This document shows positions 44,001-54,573 of a stretch of 64,000 nucleotides of DNA, piece by piece. Made by a program: the position numbers and the translations under genes. The notes below the pieces were generated by a model, which was given only the letters and a program-made list of their open reading frames with translations, did no database searches and had not been told where the DNA came from. The DNA comes from Takifugu bimaculatus. Lineage: Eukaryota; Chordata; Actinopteri; Tetraodontiformes; Tetraodontidae. The first letter of the stretch is position 1; the number at the start of each line of letters is the position of its first letter. The stretch covers positions 1,229,580 to 1,293,579 of the forward strand of contig CP034993.1 in assembly GCA_004026145.2 (NCBI GenBank), given 5' to 3'.

Positions 44001-45285
44001 AGTTTTTACTTCTTGAACTTGTTATCTTCATATAATATTTAAATCGGTCAACCAACAACATGTTTAATTAAGTGAGTCAAATGTAATTTTTTTGGTCTTT
44101 TTGTGCCTAAAGAAATAAGGGAAAATATTAGACTGGTTCCGTTTTGTCAGAGCTGGGTTTTATTATGACACTGGACCTTTTTTTCCAGTTCTTCTCATGG
44201 TGGCACCCTTTAAAGAAGTTTAAAACCAGCTCTCAGCTTCATACACTCATCTCTTTATTGCATGTGTGTTCAGCCTGAAACCACAGCCTCAACTGGAAAC
44301 GGCTCAGACGGAAACCAGTGAAGGATGCAGCCGACGGTCCTGCTTTCATTCACAGTGTGACAGCTCTGACTGGACATCCATGACCACCTCTTTTCCATCT
44401 CCTCATCCCTCTTTCTCTCCACGCTCCTCCTCATCCTGAGAATGAGGTGATGAAGCCATCCGAGGAAGACTGGAATCAGTCCAGGACCGGGAGAAAATGG
44501 TGATATGTTTCACTGGCCAGCTCATTCCCCACCTCACTGAGTGGGACTGAAGGAATATGGAGAAGGAGAGACGGACTCTGGGATGAAACATGGTGCCACT
44601 AGGTCACATTAGATTCAAAATACTTTCTTATAAAGCTATTTATACGTGCGCTGTTCTAATTGCCACAAAAGATGATTACTTCCCTGTTATGGGTGCAGCA
44701 AACATCAAACTAACCACAGATGAAACCCTGTTGGGAGCGTTGAGGGAATAAAGAGCTCAAATGTGACATTTCTGCATTTATTCTGAGGAACTGAAATTCA
44801 GTCTGCTGTCAAAACGGTCTCCAGCCGACTGATGACTGAGGACCCCTTCTGGACAGCTGCGGTACTACACAACCATTACTAGCGTTTTGCTGCATCCGAA
44901 AGGGCAAAAGGCAGGTAAATAACTTGAAAATGCATTTTAAAGTAAAATCCAGAACCTTCCAGGTTTAACTGAAGCAATTTAAGAGGTCCATATGGACACC
45001 TCATTTAAAGCGTGTATGGTATATCCCGTTAAATCATTAAAGTACGGGGAATTCGCTTCCCCCCCACCGAGTCACTTTATTTCACATATTGCCGTTAATC
45101 CTGCTTTTGAAAACTCACTTCAGTTCAGCCATGTTGCCACAAAGGTGACGTCACTCACTTCATTACTGGGAGAATATTCAATGATAAACTAACAGGATTA
45201 AAAGGAGTAATCTTACTGTGACGTCTATCTTGACTGTAATTAAATCTTATGGGTGAAACGAAATGATGATGGAAGACGTGGCGCA

Positions 45286-45300
45286 CCACCAGGGGGCGCC
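45286..45300 (+). promoter_or_regulatory. CTCF consensus motif
   Basis: CCACCAGGGGGCGCC fits the 15-base CTCF consensus CCASYAGRKGGCRSY at every position. It lies just beyond the likely 3' end of the minus-strand RGM gene, in the gap between two convergent genes. An insulator or loop-anchor role is inferred; occupancy is not shown by sequence. Confidence 0.6.
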
Positions 45301-45330
45301 CGTGCTTAACCAGTTTTACCCATGCGTGGA

Positions 45331-45354
45331 TCGTTATCAAATATTTGATAACGA
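45331..45354. repeat. 24-bp perfect palindrome
   Basis: TCGTTATCAAAT followed directly by its reverse complement ATTTGATAACGA, with no spacer; the symmetry ends at both outer bases. It lies about 50 bases past the probable RGM poly(A) signal and 31 bases from the CTCF motif. Confidence 0.9.
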
Positions 45355-45389
45355 GCCTTTGGGACAGCAAAATAAATAAAAACGCAAAT

Positions 45390-46251
45390 CTGGAGTGTCC
45401 AACACTTTAATACAAGAAATAACAAATACAGCACAACACATATTAGTTTACTTTTCTTTCAAAAGAAAATCTCAAAATAACCTAGTATTCATAATAAGTA
45501 AAACATTACAGTTAAAACATCTATACACAGGCAAATGTACACATATATAACAGCTATATACACTCTTTTAATATATTATTATATAAAGATTTGTGTTTTT
45601 TTTCCTTTTAAAACTGGAAAACAAACAGCTTGAAGAGGAACTGTATGAGAGAAGTGATGGTATCACACTGAGCTGGAGGATTAGGTAGTTTTTACATACA
45701 GTTGTTGGATCCTGGATACTTTGCATGCAGATCTGTGACGCACAAAAGAACATTTGCTGCTGTTAAGTGCTGCTGATTTGTACAGATTCTACAGACTAAA
45801 GCCAAACAGCTTCCTGACAGCACGGACCTGCACATAGGGAGGAGTGTCTGAAGGTGGATTATTTCTCAGTTAAACTGAATTATTTACAAAGAAACAAAAC
45901 CCTGTTTTACATTGAGCCTCTTCAAAGACTGTTGCTGACCAGTTAACACTGAGTTTCTGAACGGTGAAGAATGTTGCACTTTGCCTCTTATCTGCATTTA
46001 TCTTGAAATGATGGGACTCATGTGGGAATCCAGAGACAGGGTGAGTGGGGGGGGGGGGCAGCGAGCTCCTTCAAATGACATCAGACTGATCGCAGCATCC
46101 ACACTCCCCCTCCCAAAAACAAAGGACGCGTCTGGAGATGTCCGTCTCTGAGGTGCGAGCTTCAGTCGCTCTCTCCTCAAAGCTGGTTGTGCTTCCGTGT
46201 CCTTTTTTAAAAAAAACAAAAAAACAACAACAACATTCTGTTGTTTGACTT
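45390..46251 (-). other. rgmd: rgm 3'UTR
   Basis: Minus-strand sequence from after the TAG (46254-46252) to the ATTAAA signal. It is A/T-rich with no coding signature; a G-rich + strand run sits at 46044-46056. Confidence 0.45.
45406..45411 (-). terminator. rgmd: probable rgm poly(A) signal ATTAAA
   Basis: On the minus strand ATTAAA is followed by AGTGTTGGACAC, a GT-bearing downstream element, after an A/T-rich 3'UTR. It is about 840 bases after the stop codon. The variant hexamer and the lack of expression data keep this tentative. Confidence 0.4.
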
Positions 46252-46939
46252 CTACCAAAGCAGAAGAGTGAGGAGCAGGAGTGAGAGCAGGGGGGTGCCG
46301 GCTGACGTGTGCCACGCCCCCCGGTTGTGAGGACCGGGAGTCCGGGGGGAGTTCTGCTTTAGTTTACTTGGCGGCAGCGCCTTCAAGTCCTCCAGAGCGC
46401 CGTAAGCTGCTAAAGAGAACTCGGGGTCTCCGGTGGTCAGCAAGTCAAACACGCAGGACTGGAAGTACACGTCCTCTACCTGCAGGGTCTCCCTGCACTT
46501 GGCCGTGGCGCGCTCCACCGTGTAGACCTGGCGAGGGGGCCGCAGGGGGCCCAGCTCTGTGTTGGTGCCCTGCACACGGGGCTGCTGGCCGTGGCGGCCC
46601 AGCATGTGCTCTTTGATGAGCTCGTTGCGCGGGCAGCCGTGCAGGCAGAGCTGCAGGCCGCCATTGTCCTCTGAAAAGTCCAGAGTGTCCTCTGGCACGC
46701 GGATGGCGAAGGTCAGGTAGCTGCCGACACGCCGGATGATGATGGAAGGTGCCGATGTAGCGGGCCTGTATTTTCACCTGCCGGCCCGCCCCCGAGCCGC
46801 CGCGCTCTGCTATAGTCAGGCTGCCGCTCTCGCCGCCAGTGCGAGTTCCGTCCTGAAAGGCAAGGGGCAGATCCTCAGTGGTCGCCTGGTACACCTTCTG
46901 ATCTGTGCAGCCCTGATATGACTTGAAGATCACAGTGAT
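46252..46939 (-). CDS. rgmd: rgm exon 3: C-terminal vWF-D remainder, Cys-rich region, GPI signal (frameshifted)
   Basis: The acceptor is TTCTTTCAG/ATC at 46940. It opens with ITVIFKSYQGCTDQKVYQAT, as in RGMB ITIIFKAHHECTDQKVYQ, and runs to QARYIGT. There one extra T (46746 or 46747) shifts the frame: after removing it the family sequence resumes as SIIIRRVGSYLTFAIRVPED, then LQLCLHGCPRNE, VYFQSCVFDLLTTGDPEFS and the tail LLSLLLLTLLLW, stop TAG 46254-46252. The exon is 688 bases where a multiple of three (687) is expected. The downstream part keeps all expected cysteines and has no stops, so the break looks recent or technical. Confidence 0.9.
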
Positions 46940-49900
46940 CTGAAAGAAGAAAAGAACAGTTTTAATCTGAAGACACAATCTCATCATTTTACAGCTTTTT
47001 CATTAATAAAACCCACGTCAGCCCTGATGCGGACCTGCAGCAGTACCTATTACGGCCGGGAGGTGGCAGCAGATCACTTCTCCACCATAGCAGTGATAAA
47101 TCAGTAACTACAAATGTCCTCATTTCTTCAGTCAGAGACCCAACTGGGCTGTTATCACTCACATAAAAACTAGGTCTATTCAAAAGAGGACAAAAGAACC
47201 AAGACAGAAAGAAGTGGTGAGAAATCTGCTGCAGCCAACTTCCTCGTTAAACGTTGCAACAGTAACAAAAAGGCATTTTAGCAGCGAGTAAACACAAATT
47301 AATCCTATAAATTTAGGCCTTTTCCCCCCCCAAATGCCACATTTCTGCAGGCTCCTCTGCATAAATGGGGTTTTAATTGTCAGTTTGTAGTTTTGGCGTC
47401 ATTTCTTTTGGCTCTCCTTACAGAGTCTTCTTGTATTTCTGAATATGTGATCTAATGCATTTAATTATTATTTTTTTTAAAACACGTTTGGCTTTAGCTT
47501 GTCAAGCACCTGCTTGTTGGAGAGTTACGTGATCACACTCAGACTGTGTGTGTTATGGGTGTGACAAAACACCCTGCACGAATACTGAAGTCATCCAAGA
47601 CGAGGAAAAACTACTTTGTACCTAATCTAATTTCAGGTAATGCATTTGGGAGTTTTATTGGATTAACTGAACCCGACCTGCTCTGCACATGCTCGTCGAG
47701 CGCTGACCATCGAGTCGGGACATGTTGTAAGCGTAACACAAGAAGCTGGTGGGCCGGTTTAACGTAGCTGGAATCAAATGTGGCAAACAGACAGGAGGTG
47801 TCTGCACATGTGCACTGGAACAAAGATCAATAAAAAGGACAAAAGCCCGAGTTGGGAATCACACCTCGGGTGTCCTCTTCACTCCGACAACCGTCTTATC
47901 TAAAACAAACATTGGCAGAGAAACGGCAACACTCCCATTGTTCTTCCGGCTCACAGGACAGACTCTCCTTCTGCCGCATGTCTTCCAGATGAGCTTTTTT
48001 TTTCTTAAAGTCCATCTTTAAAGTAAAGCGGCATCGTTTACACTTGCTGCAAAACTGGATTTGATGGATGATTTCCTGTCTTAAATCTGGCAGATGAAAA
48101 CAACTGCAGAAAAGCATGACGGGGCAGTGCGGGAGTTGGCACAGATAAAACTGGGGTTACATTAGCCACACGGAGAGCATGCTGCTAACGCCTCAATGGC
48201 GCTAAAGCTGCCGCTTTAATTAATGGCATCAAAAAGCCTCGCTGCTGCCCAATTATTCCTTTATGTTTTTTTCCATATTTACACAAAAAGCAGCCAGTTA
48301 ATTATTTGACCAGAGGGGTGAAAAAAACATTCCAAATTGCGGCGGTGCAGGGAAACGTTGGAGTGAGCGTTAATCACTACCATATGACCACCCATGTGTT
48401 AAAGGTAGAGCGCTCAAGCATGTCTGTGATTCAACACCGCTGAACGTTCCCCTCCCCGCCGCTCTTCTCCCCCTCTCTCACTTTTCCCTCGCAGATCTGA
48501 GGGAACTCCAAGACGAGAGGAATGCTGCAGGCTCAACAGACGCCATGGAATGATTAACTTCAGGATTAGCTTCACGTTTGATAATTTATGGGAATACAAG
48601 AGCTAGCAAGTCCGCACCAAACAGCCCTCGAATATCGACCGGTTCTCTCTGTCCTACCGAGATTTCGGCATTAGCCTGAGAAAATATCCACCCGCTGACG
48701 AAAATAACCTCGAAGTTGAGCGGAAAATTTACTTTTCCTATTGGAATCTTTGGGAAAATTTGACAGGTAACACATTATGAGGCTTCAATAAAGAAATACA
48801 TGATGATATGTGAATCGAAGACAAAAGAAACTACCCTCAATCCATCCTTACCTTGCTGGTTGCCGTGGCAGCTGGAACCCAGGACGACGGGCACGTTGGT
48901 CACCTGCACCGACAGGTAACGGTTGTCGATCAGAGGCCACGCCCCCTCTACCTTGCACGTCTGAAATTCATCACGAAATGTCCGTAGGTGCGGGTCTCCG
49001 AATAATCCACAGTGGGCGTATTTCTTCTGCTGCGAGGCCGATCCCATCACCAGCACGCGGCTCTCGTAGTTGCACAGCTCCGGCACGGCGGGGCGGGAGG
49101 TGCTGGGGACTTTGGCGGAGGAGGTGGGCCCATCGCTGGAGCAGTTGTGTTGAGAGAAGAGCTCCTTGATGCGAAAGACGGCGGAATGGTAGACCAGGTC
49201 GCCCCTACAGCTACGCGCCTGCCGCCTAGTGCACAAAGCGTAGGCCCGCAGAGCAATGCAGTAGTCCACGTCCTGGGTCACATCCTCCTGTAGGCCACTA
49301 GAGGGCGAGGTCGAGGACACATACTCTGCATTGCAGCGCTGGATTCGACACTGCTGGCAGTGCGCTGGAAAACAAAACCAATCAGCGTTAATATTTTATG
49401 CTGTTTAACCATTAAACCATCAAAGCCCAACACATTCGCTTGTGGGGCCATGGTCCTGGACCGTGGTCCAGAATCAGTCCACAACTATGACAGAGTAAAC
49501 CGAACAAAAACTGCAGAGTGTGGACACTTCACTATTGGATCCAAAACATTACAGTTTGGATGGACAGTCCTGAAGTAGAGGCTATTTATTTGGTATTTGC
49601 CTTGAGCCACCCTGGGACATTCGTGTTTAATGTATTTTTAAGGGGGGCGGCTGTTTAGGTGATGTCACAGAGCAGGTGAACTCATTTACAATTCTGACCT
49701 TTTCAGTGATGCTGGGAATTAGATGTGTTGTTTTTTTTTTAAACCTGCATGGTAACAAGTAATGGCTAAGCAAAACGCTTGTTCCCGAGACCCCATTTAC
49801 GCAATGCAATACTTCAATTCTGGTTGGACTGTTGACACCAGAACGCCCAAAACCAGAGCGATATGAAAACACTGCTGCATCCATCCATCCGTGTGTAAAG

Positions 49901-52155
49901 GTAAAGCGTCTTGGGGCATGCACACCACAACTTCAGGCAACTATGTTAGCGTGAGGAGATGTAGTGCAAACATAAATGTAGAAGAAGACCATTGAGAGGA
50001 AAAGACTGACACCACTCCCAAGCCACAGTCTTAGCGTGTTCTTAGTTTTAGTTGTCATGGTTGCTCGTAGAAGCAACTCCACCTTCCTCAGTCCACTGGA
50101 AAACTTTGGTGTTTCGAAAATGTTCACTGGTGTGATCATGCATTTTATTCATAGATGTACAGTGTCTGTGTCACTACCGCCACCCACTGGCCTGGCGTGT
50201 GTACTGCACTAGAATTCTGAAAACATTGTGTAATTGGGTTTTGAGAGTTTCGAATGTTGCCTGGCTGAATGAAATCCATTAACCTACAGAGCAAAGCACA
50301 GCAGGGATTTCATCAGGACTCACTTCTGGAGCAACTCCTGTGTCTAAACTGTGGTTAAGTGTGTGCGTGTGTGTGTGTGGAGGGGGCTTGAAACATTGCA
50401 CAGCATGTGATATTTGGGAGGTATCATCCAATTTCAGAACTTCCTGTCAAGTTCTGACTCACCAGATTGATATTTGCTGACAAAGAAAGCAGAGAACGGC
50501 TCCTTCAGACTTGTTTTCAGGGTTGGTTCTCAAACGCTGCCTCGAATGTTCTTAAAAGATTTAACGCACAACTTCACAATAGCTCCGTACCATCTCGGAG
50601 CAGCTAATGATTACAGCACATCCTCCCTTTAGCATGCAGCCGAGGCACCGAAGAGGCCACGACAGAAGATTAATGCGCCTCACAGTTGCCGCACTTCAAC
50701 ACAAGTGCTGATAAAACCGAGATGGAGTGCGAGAGGTCAAGTTAGAGGCATTCGACATCCCTGCTCTGAATTCCAACGAGGCCTCCCCCGTCTCCCCCAG
50801 GGGTCACCGAAGTCCAGCGTGATTGACACTTTCTGACAATCGCTGCTTGCCCAGCCATCGACAACCGAGCATCTCCCAAAAGGGTCTTTATGTTCTGGCA
50901 CTTGGTAAGCTACCTACAAATGTGAGGAGCGTGTGGGAGCCTGGGAAAGGCTCCCGGTGACCACGCAAACAGTGATGGTATTCAGGTATTACAATTCAAT
51001 TGGTGCCGGACACAAAACATTCCTACAGCATGAGCGGCACGGAAATCACTCCAATAAAATCTGGGACTAAATCTTAAAGTTGGAGAGTGCCAAAAATGTC
51101 CTTATGTCCATGTATTTCTAAATGTAAACTAAAACTACTTACCTATAAAGTTTGACCTACTTTTATAGTACTAAAACAACAGCCATTACCTCAAATAAGG
51201 TGGGATTTTTGTTGATTATTTTATTTCATTTTTATCTAGTATTTCTCCCTGTGCGATTGTGACGTATGTAAAAAAAAAATAATCAAGACAAGAAGGATAA
51301 ATCAGCGTCCTTGGATAACTTGGATAGAGGAGTGATCAACACGTTCAGAGGCCAAAGAGTTGGACCCCCGAGCATCATGGTGGTTAACAAAGTTAATAAA
51401 TCAAGCTGGGTCGTAACTCGGTCCGCTTAGCTTCACCAAGAGACAGGGGGGAATCCCGTGTGATAAAAGCAGCCTCGGTGATAATGGCTGCCGCTCGGTG
51501 TTGGATTAGCGGGCTGGTTAAAAACAAACTCGCTGTTTTTCCTGCGGCTCCGTCTGCGGGAGCTGGACGCCAGGTTGCTAATGAGCTATGCTAACGGAGG
51601 AGCTAACGCGCGGCTCCGCACGACTTTATAAAACATGAGCAACGGCGCTCTGCTGGCTTTCTATCACATTTAGGCTCCCGGTGGTGTTAGCGGAGTGTTG
51701 TTGTGGGACGTTTCAAGCAACAACGGCTGGAATGTGTTTTTAAAAATAGACGCCCGTGGAGTGGGCGAAGTGGTGCTGCTCGGCTAGCTGCGCAGCGGGC
51801 TGAAGGCTGGGACACTCCGCAGCAACAGGGCTCTGCTCCGGAGTGGACGTGCAACTTATCAGACTTTTCTCCCCGATTAAAACAACCCCCAAAACTCCAG
51901 ATCCCCCTTAAGACGTGCATCGGGAACAAGCATTGTGTCCAAAAAGGTTAGAATCATCCGCTCAACCTTTAAAAAAAACACTTTTTTCCCGTGAAGGGGT
52001 CGCGGCTCCGCACGCAGCGCAGAGTGGAGCGGCACAGATTGGAACAAAACTCGGCACTTACCTGGTCGAAAGAGCAGCGAAAGTAGAACCATCGTCAACG
52101 TTACACAGTCCAAAAGCTGCCGCTTAGCCGTGATTTGTGGTCCGCTTCTCCCCAT
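46252..52155 (-). CDS. rgmd: repulsive guidance molecule (RGM) family gene, three coding exons, two frame breaks
   Basis: GPI-anchored BMP co-receptor and neogenin ligand family. Exons 52155-52062, 49364-48852 and 46939-46252 (minus) would give about 430 residues, normal for RGMs. Visible parts: signal peptide 1-31; Cys-rich N-domain with CRGDL (RGD 85-87) and NCS glycosylation site near 105; FGDPH at 153-157, where RGMs self-cleave between Asp and Pro; partial vWF-D domain; CVFDLLTTGD; and hydrophobic tail LLSLLLLTLLLW for GPI attachment. One extra base in exon 2 (48870) and one in exon 3 (46746/46747) break the family frame. CRIQRC, DGPTSS and SVQVTNVPVV are closest to RGMB. Location beside celf5 suggests the fish-specific fourth member, rgmd; the paralogue call is inference. 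Function depends on whether the breaks are real. Confidence 0.88.
46940..48851 (-). other. rgmd: rgm intron 2
   Basis: A 1,912-base intron, donor AAG/GTAAGG, acceptor TTCTTTCAG. No gene or named repeat was recognised. Confidence 0.9.
48852..49364 (-). CDS. rgmd: rgm exon 2: Cys-rich N-domain, RGD, FGDPH cleavage site (frameshifted near its end)
   Basis: The acceptor is TTTTCCAG/CG at 49365 and the donor AGCAAG/GTAAGG at 48851. It reads AHCQQCRIQRCNAEYVSSTS, then YCIALRAYALCTRRQARSC, RGDLVYHSAVFRI, CGLFGDPHLRTF, QTCKVEGAWPLID and LSVQVTNVPVVLGSS. After GSS one extra T (minus strand, position 48870) moves the family continuation ATATSK into another frame. The exon is 513 bases where 512 would keep the phase of exon 3. 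Read as it stands, translation meets TGA at 46877-46875, about 20 codons into exon 3. That is in the last exon, so decay is not expected but the anchor would be lost. Confidence 0.92.
49295..49308 (+). promoter_or_regulatory. CTCF-like motif inside rgm exon 2
   Basis: CCACTAGAGGGCGA matches the first 13 bases of the CTCF consensus CCASYAGRKGGCRSY and misses the last two, in the same orientation as the site at 45286. It lies within coding sequence, so it may be coincidental. Confidence 0.3.
49365..52061 (-). other. rgmd: rgm intron 1
   Basis: A 2,697-base intron, donor CCAG/GTAAGT, acceptor TTTTCCAG. The part next to exon 1 (about 51540-52061) is CpG-rich and probably belongs to the promoter CpG island. 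No other gene was seen. Confidence 0.9.
52062..52155 (-). CDS. rgmd: rgm exon 1: signal peptide
   Basis: ATG at 52155-52153 begins MGRSGPQITAKRQLLD, then CVTLTMVLLSLLFRP, a basic stretch followed by a hydrophobic core, as expected for a secretory signal. Donor CGACCAG/GTAAGT follows at 52061. The 94 bases leave one G that joins CG of exon 2 to make Ala, giving RPAHCQQC at the start of the mature region. RGM genes commonly place the signal peptide on a separate exon. Confidence 0.88.
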
Positions 52156-52360
52156 ACCAATCCATTCAGTTAGAATGGAGTTCCTCGACTGCTTCTCATC
52201 GACGCTGCGGCTGCGGGAAATCAGACAAAAATTCGTCTTCCTTCCAAAGCACTGTCATTCAAAAGGGGCCCCTGTCTTCAGGGCGGCTCTAGGGGGAGGG
52301 GTCTGCGGCGGAGACGGGGCCCAGAGGTGCTGGCTGACCAATGAAACACTAATTATTCAC
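52156..52360 (-). promoter_or_regulatory. rgmd: probable rgm 5'UTR and CpG-rich promoter
   Basis: The sequence upstream of the rgm ATG is GC- and CpG-rich, with GC-box-like GGGGGAGGGG (about 52291-52300) and CCAAT on the + strand at 52338-52342. No TATA box is placed convincingly. The transcription start cannot be fixed from sequence. Confidence 0.4.
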
Positions 52361-52383
52361 TAACAACCTAATATTTACATGTT

Positions 52384-52450
52384 GTGGCAATTATTGGTAC
52401 GGGAGGCGCAGAAAAGGGAGGGCGAGGGAGTGTGAAATTATAATTGCCAC
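52384..52450. repeat. 11-bp inverted repeat with homeodomain-type cores
   Basis: GTGGCAATTAT (52384-52394) and ATAATTGCCAC (52440-52450) are exact reverse complements 45 bases apart, just upstream of the presumed rgm promoter. Each arm holds a TAATTG/CAATTA core of the kind bound by homeodomain proteins. Confidence 0.8.
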
Positions 52451-53680
52451 GATTAGAATCGGAGGATCGCAGCTTCTGCTTCTTACTGTCTGCAGGTCCG
52501 CGACTTATCCTGAAGTAGATGTTCATCAATGATCACTTTTGCAACCTTTCTCCCGCGAATGCTATGTGAGACTGCTGGAGATCCGACCATAAAGCTCTGC
52601 AGGGGCCAACTGTTCTATTGGACCCCCACCCCCCCTGACAAATGCTGCTGTTATTTCAGCGTTAAGCAGGATTCTCCCACCTGTTGCTTCCTCACTCCAC
52701 ATTTAGAATTGTGTGAGCAAACAATCAGAACTCGCCTTTCTTACTTTATCAATCTGTCACTTTTATAACAGGCCACATTTGTTATTTCTGCTCATTTCAG
52801 CCCATATTTCAGCTCATTAAATCCAATCTTTGTTATTTTCTACATTGTGGTTTAGCCTCCTAAAACACTGACAACAGGCAGAGCTGTTCTCTGTCACATA
52901 AATACTAAGAATCAAAAGAAAAAGCACAATTATTTTCTCTCAGCAGTTCTCAGTGCGCCATTAATTTTTCCATTACAGTTCCTGTTAGCAACTTCTAGCT
53001 CTACTTTTGTGGCCAACTTTCCACCCCTCTCGCTCCTCCAACAACACACCGTCTTTCATTTGCACAGCTGCTGTGAGGCCGGACCATCTGCGAACCACAC
53101 ACACTTAACCCGTTTTCAGCCCGGGATGCAGATTTCCACGATTTCTGCGGCCGCCCGACTGCAGCGGCGGCCATTTACTGACAGAAATATCAGCACTGAG
53201 AAAACTGTAGCGTTCTTTTGTTGCTTCTCGGGGGTTTCGGGAGGGGAGAGCGTATGTTTTGGTGCAGCTGTGGGTCTCCCTCTGCGCCTCCCTCCTGACT
53301 TTATGAGGGAGAAGTGAACCCAGACGGTTATTGGATCACTGGTTTTTCTGTACACATGCAGGCTCCTCCGGCCACACAATTGTGTGATTCAGGTGGCCTG
53401 TCAGTCTCCTGAAAGGTCCTCACAGAGCCGTGTTGATGTGGGGCTGATATATATAGTGGAGGGGGGTAGACGAAGACAGCTCAAGCCAACTGGAACGTTT
53501 GGATTGTTCTGAGCCTTGGTCACACTGGACCCACTGTGCCAACTTTATCCCCCCCAGAGGGTTCTACCTCACTGTGTTTGTTCAGCTAATTTTGGAGGCT
53601 GCTTTAGGTGATGTGCTTTATGGTCGTGCTTTAGGGTCCCGACTGAAATCCCCTCAAACATGTTACACTCGTGTGTTGCC

Positions 53681-53717
53681 GGTGGTGGGGTGGGGGTGGG
53701 GGTAGGGGGGTGGGGGT
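53681..53717 (+). repeat. G-rich tract with G-quadruplex pattern
   Basis: Five G runs of four to six bases separated by single T or TA between 53687 and 53716. This meets the usual G4 pattern with one- to two-base loops, about 1.4 kb upstream of rgm. Confidence 0.8.
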
Positions 53718-54549
53718 ATTGCAACTGTCTGTGTTTTGCAGCAGATTAAAATAAGGTCTGCAGGTACTGCGTCTCACCTCTTGCAGGCGTTGTCCTCAGG
53801 ACAGAGTGATGACATTTCCTGTAGAAAGAAAAATAAAACAATTACTTTTTTTTCTTAATTCTTCCATTCGACTTCCATCCTCTGAGTGAAGGTTCCACTG
53901 AAAAGCAGTGAAGCAAACAGTTAATTGATCCAAGTGGATGCAAGGATGAATTCAGCACATGAAAGGGACTCCAGGGCCGCCTGTCAGACCTGATGGTTCA
54001 AGAAAGACCTCTTTCTTCCTTATAATATTGCGTTGCATGACCCTGCTGCATGTGCTGCAGTGATGCCAAGTCTCTATAGAGGGTGGGTGAAGAACAACAA
54101 GAACAAAAACAATGTAATTTAATAGGAAAGTAACAGTTATGTGGAACCCTGACAATAATATGGTACATTTGTGGGGGAAATAATAAGAGATAAGAGATAC
54201 ATACAGGAGCAGAGCAGAAGTAAAAACTAGCCTAGAGTAAAAGACAGTCGGCTAAAAGAATAGGGGAAAAAGGGGGGAAGGGAAATGGAAAGGGGGAGGA
54301 AAATCAGGGAGTAAGGGATTGAGTTTCCTCTGACTGTGTGTCTGGGCAGCTCCACATGTTCCTCATTAAAGTCCTCACACTGTGGGACCAGCTCCACACC
54401 GAGATGCTTGTTTTTGCTATTAGGCCCAATGTGCTGTGGTCTGCTGGCAGCCCCAAAACACGGCCAGCACAGGACCATCTCTACAACTGGCTGTCCTCAA
54501 ACCGACGGGAGCAAAAAACACCCAACGGAGGTGACCTCCCGCACCACAA

Positions 54550-54573
54550 CCCCCCCCCCCCCCCCCCCCCCCC
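54550..54573. repeat. C24 homopolymer
   Basis: Twenty-four consecutive C on the + strand. Its true length is hard to fix by sequencing. Confidence 0.95.

Larger units (their letters stand above)
41746..45380. other. intergenic region between convergent celf5 and rgm genes
   Basis: No gene was recognised. It holds a G17 run (42226-42242), a CA repeat (42399-42448), a 32-bp minisatellite with decayed flanks (43324-44000), a CTCF consensus match (45286-45299) and a 24-bp palindrome (45331-45354). Open frames up to 101 codons at 42167-42813 are driven by the repeats. Confidence 0.7.

Noticed and set aside
46445..46987. 180-codon minus-strand frame as one protein
   Set aside because: Only its part from 46939 to about 46748 is RGM sequence; beyond the extra base it is out of the family frame, and upstream of 46939 it is intron.
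48775..49320. Start codon for an RGM protein at 49320
   Set aside because: The codon there is GTG inside exon 2 (…AEYVSSTS…). The real start is the ATG at 52155 in a separate signal-peptide exon.
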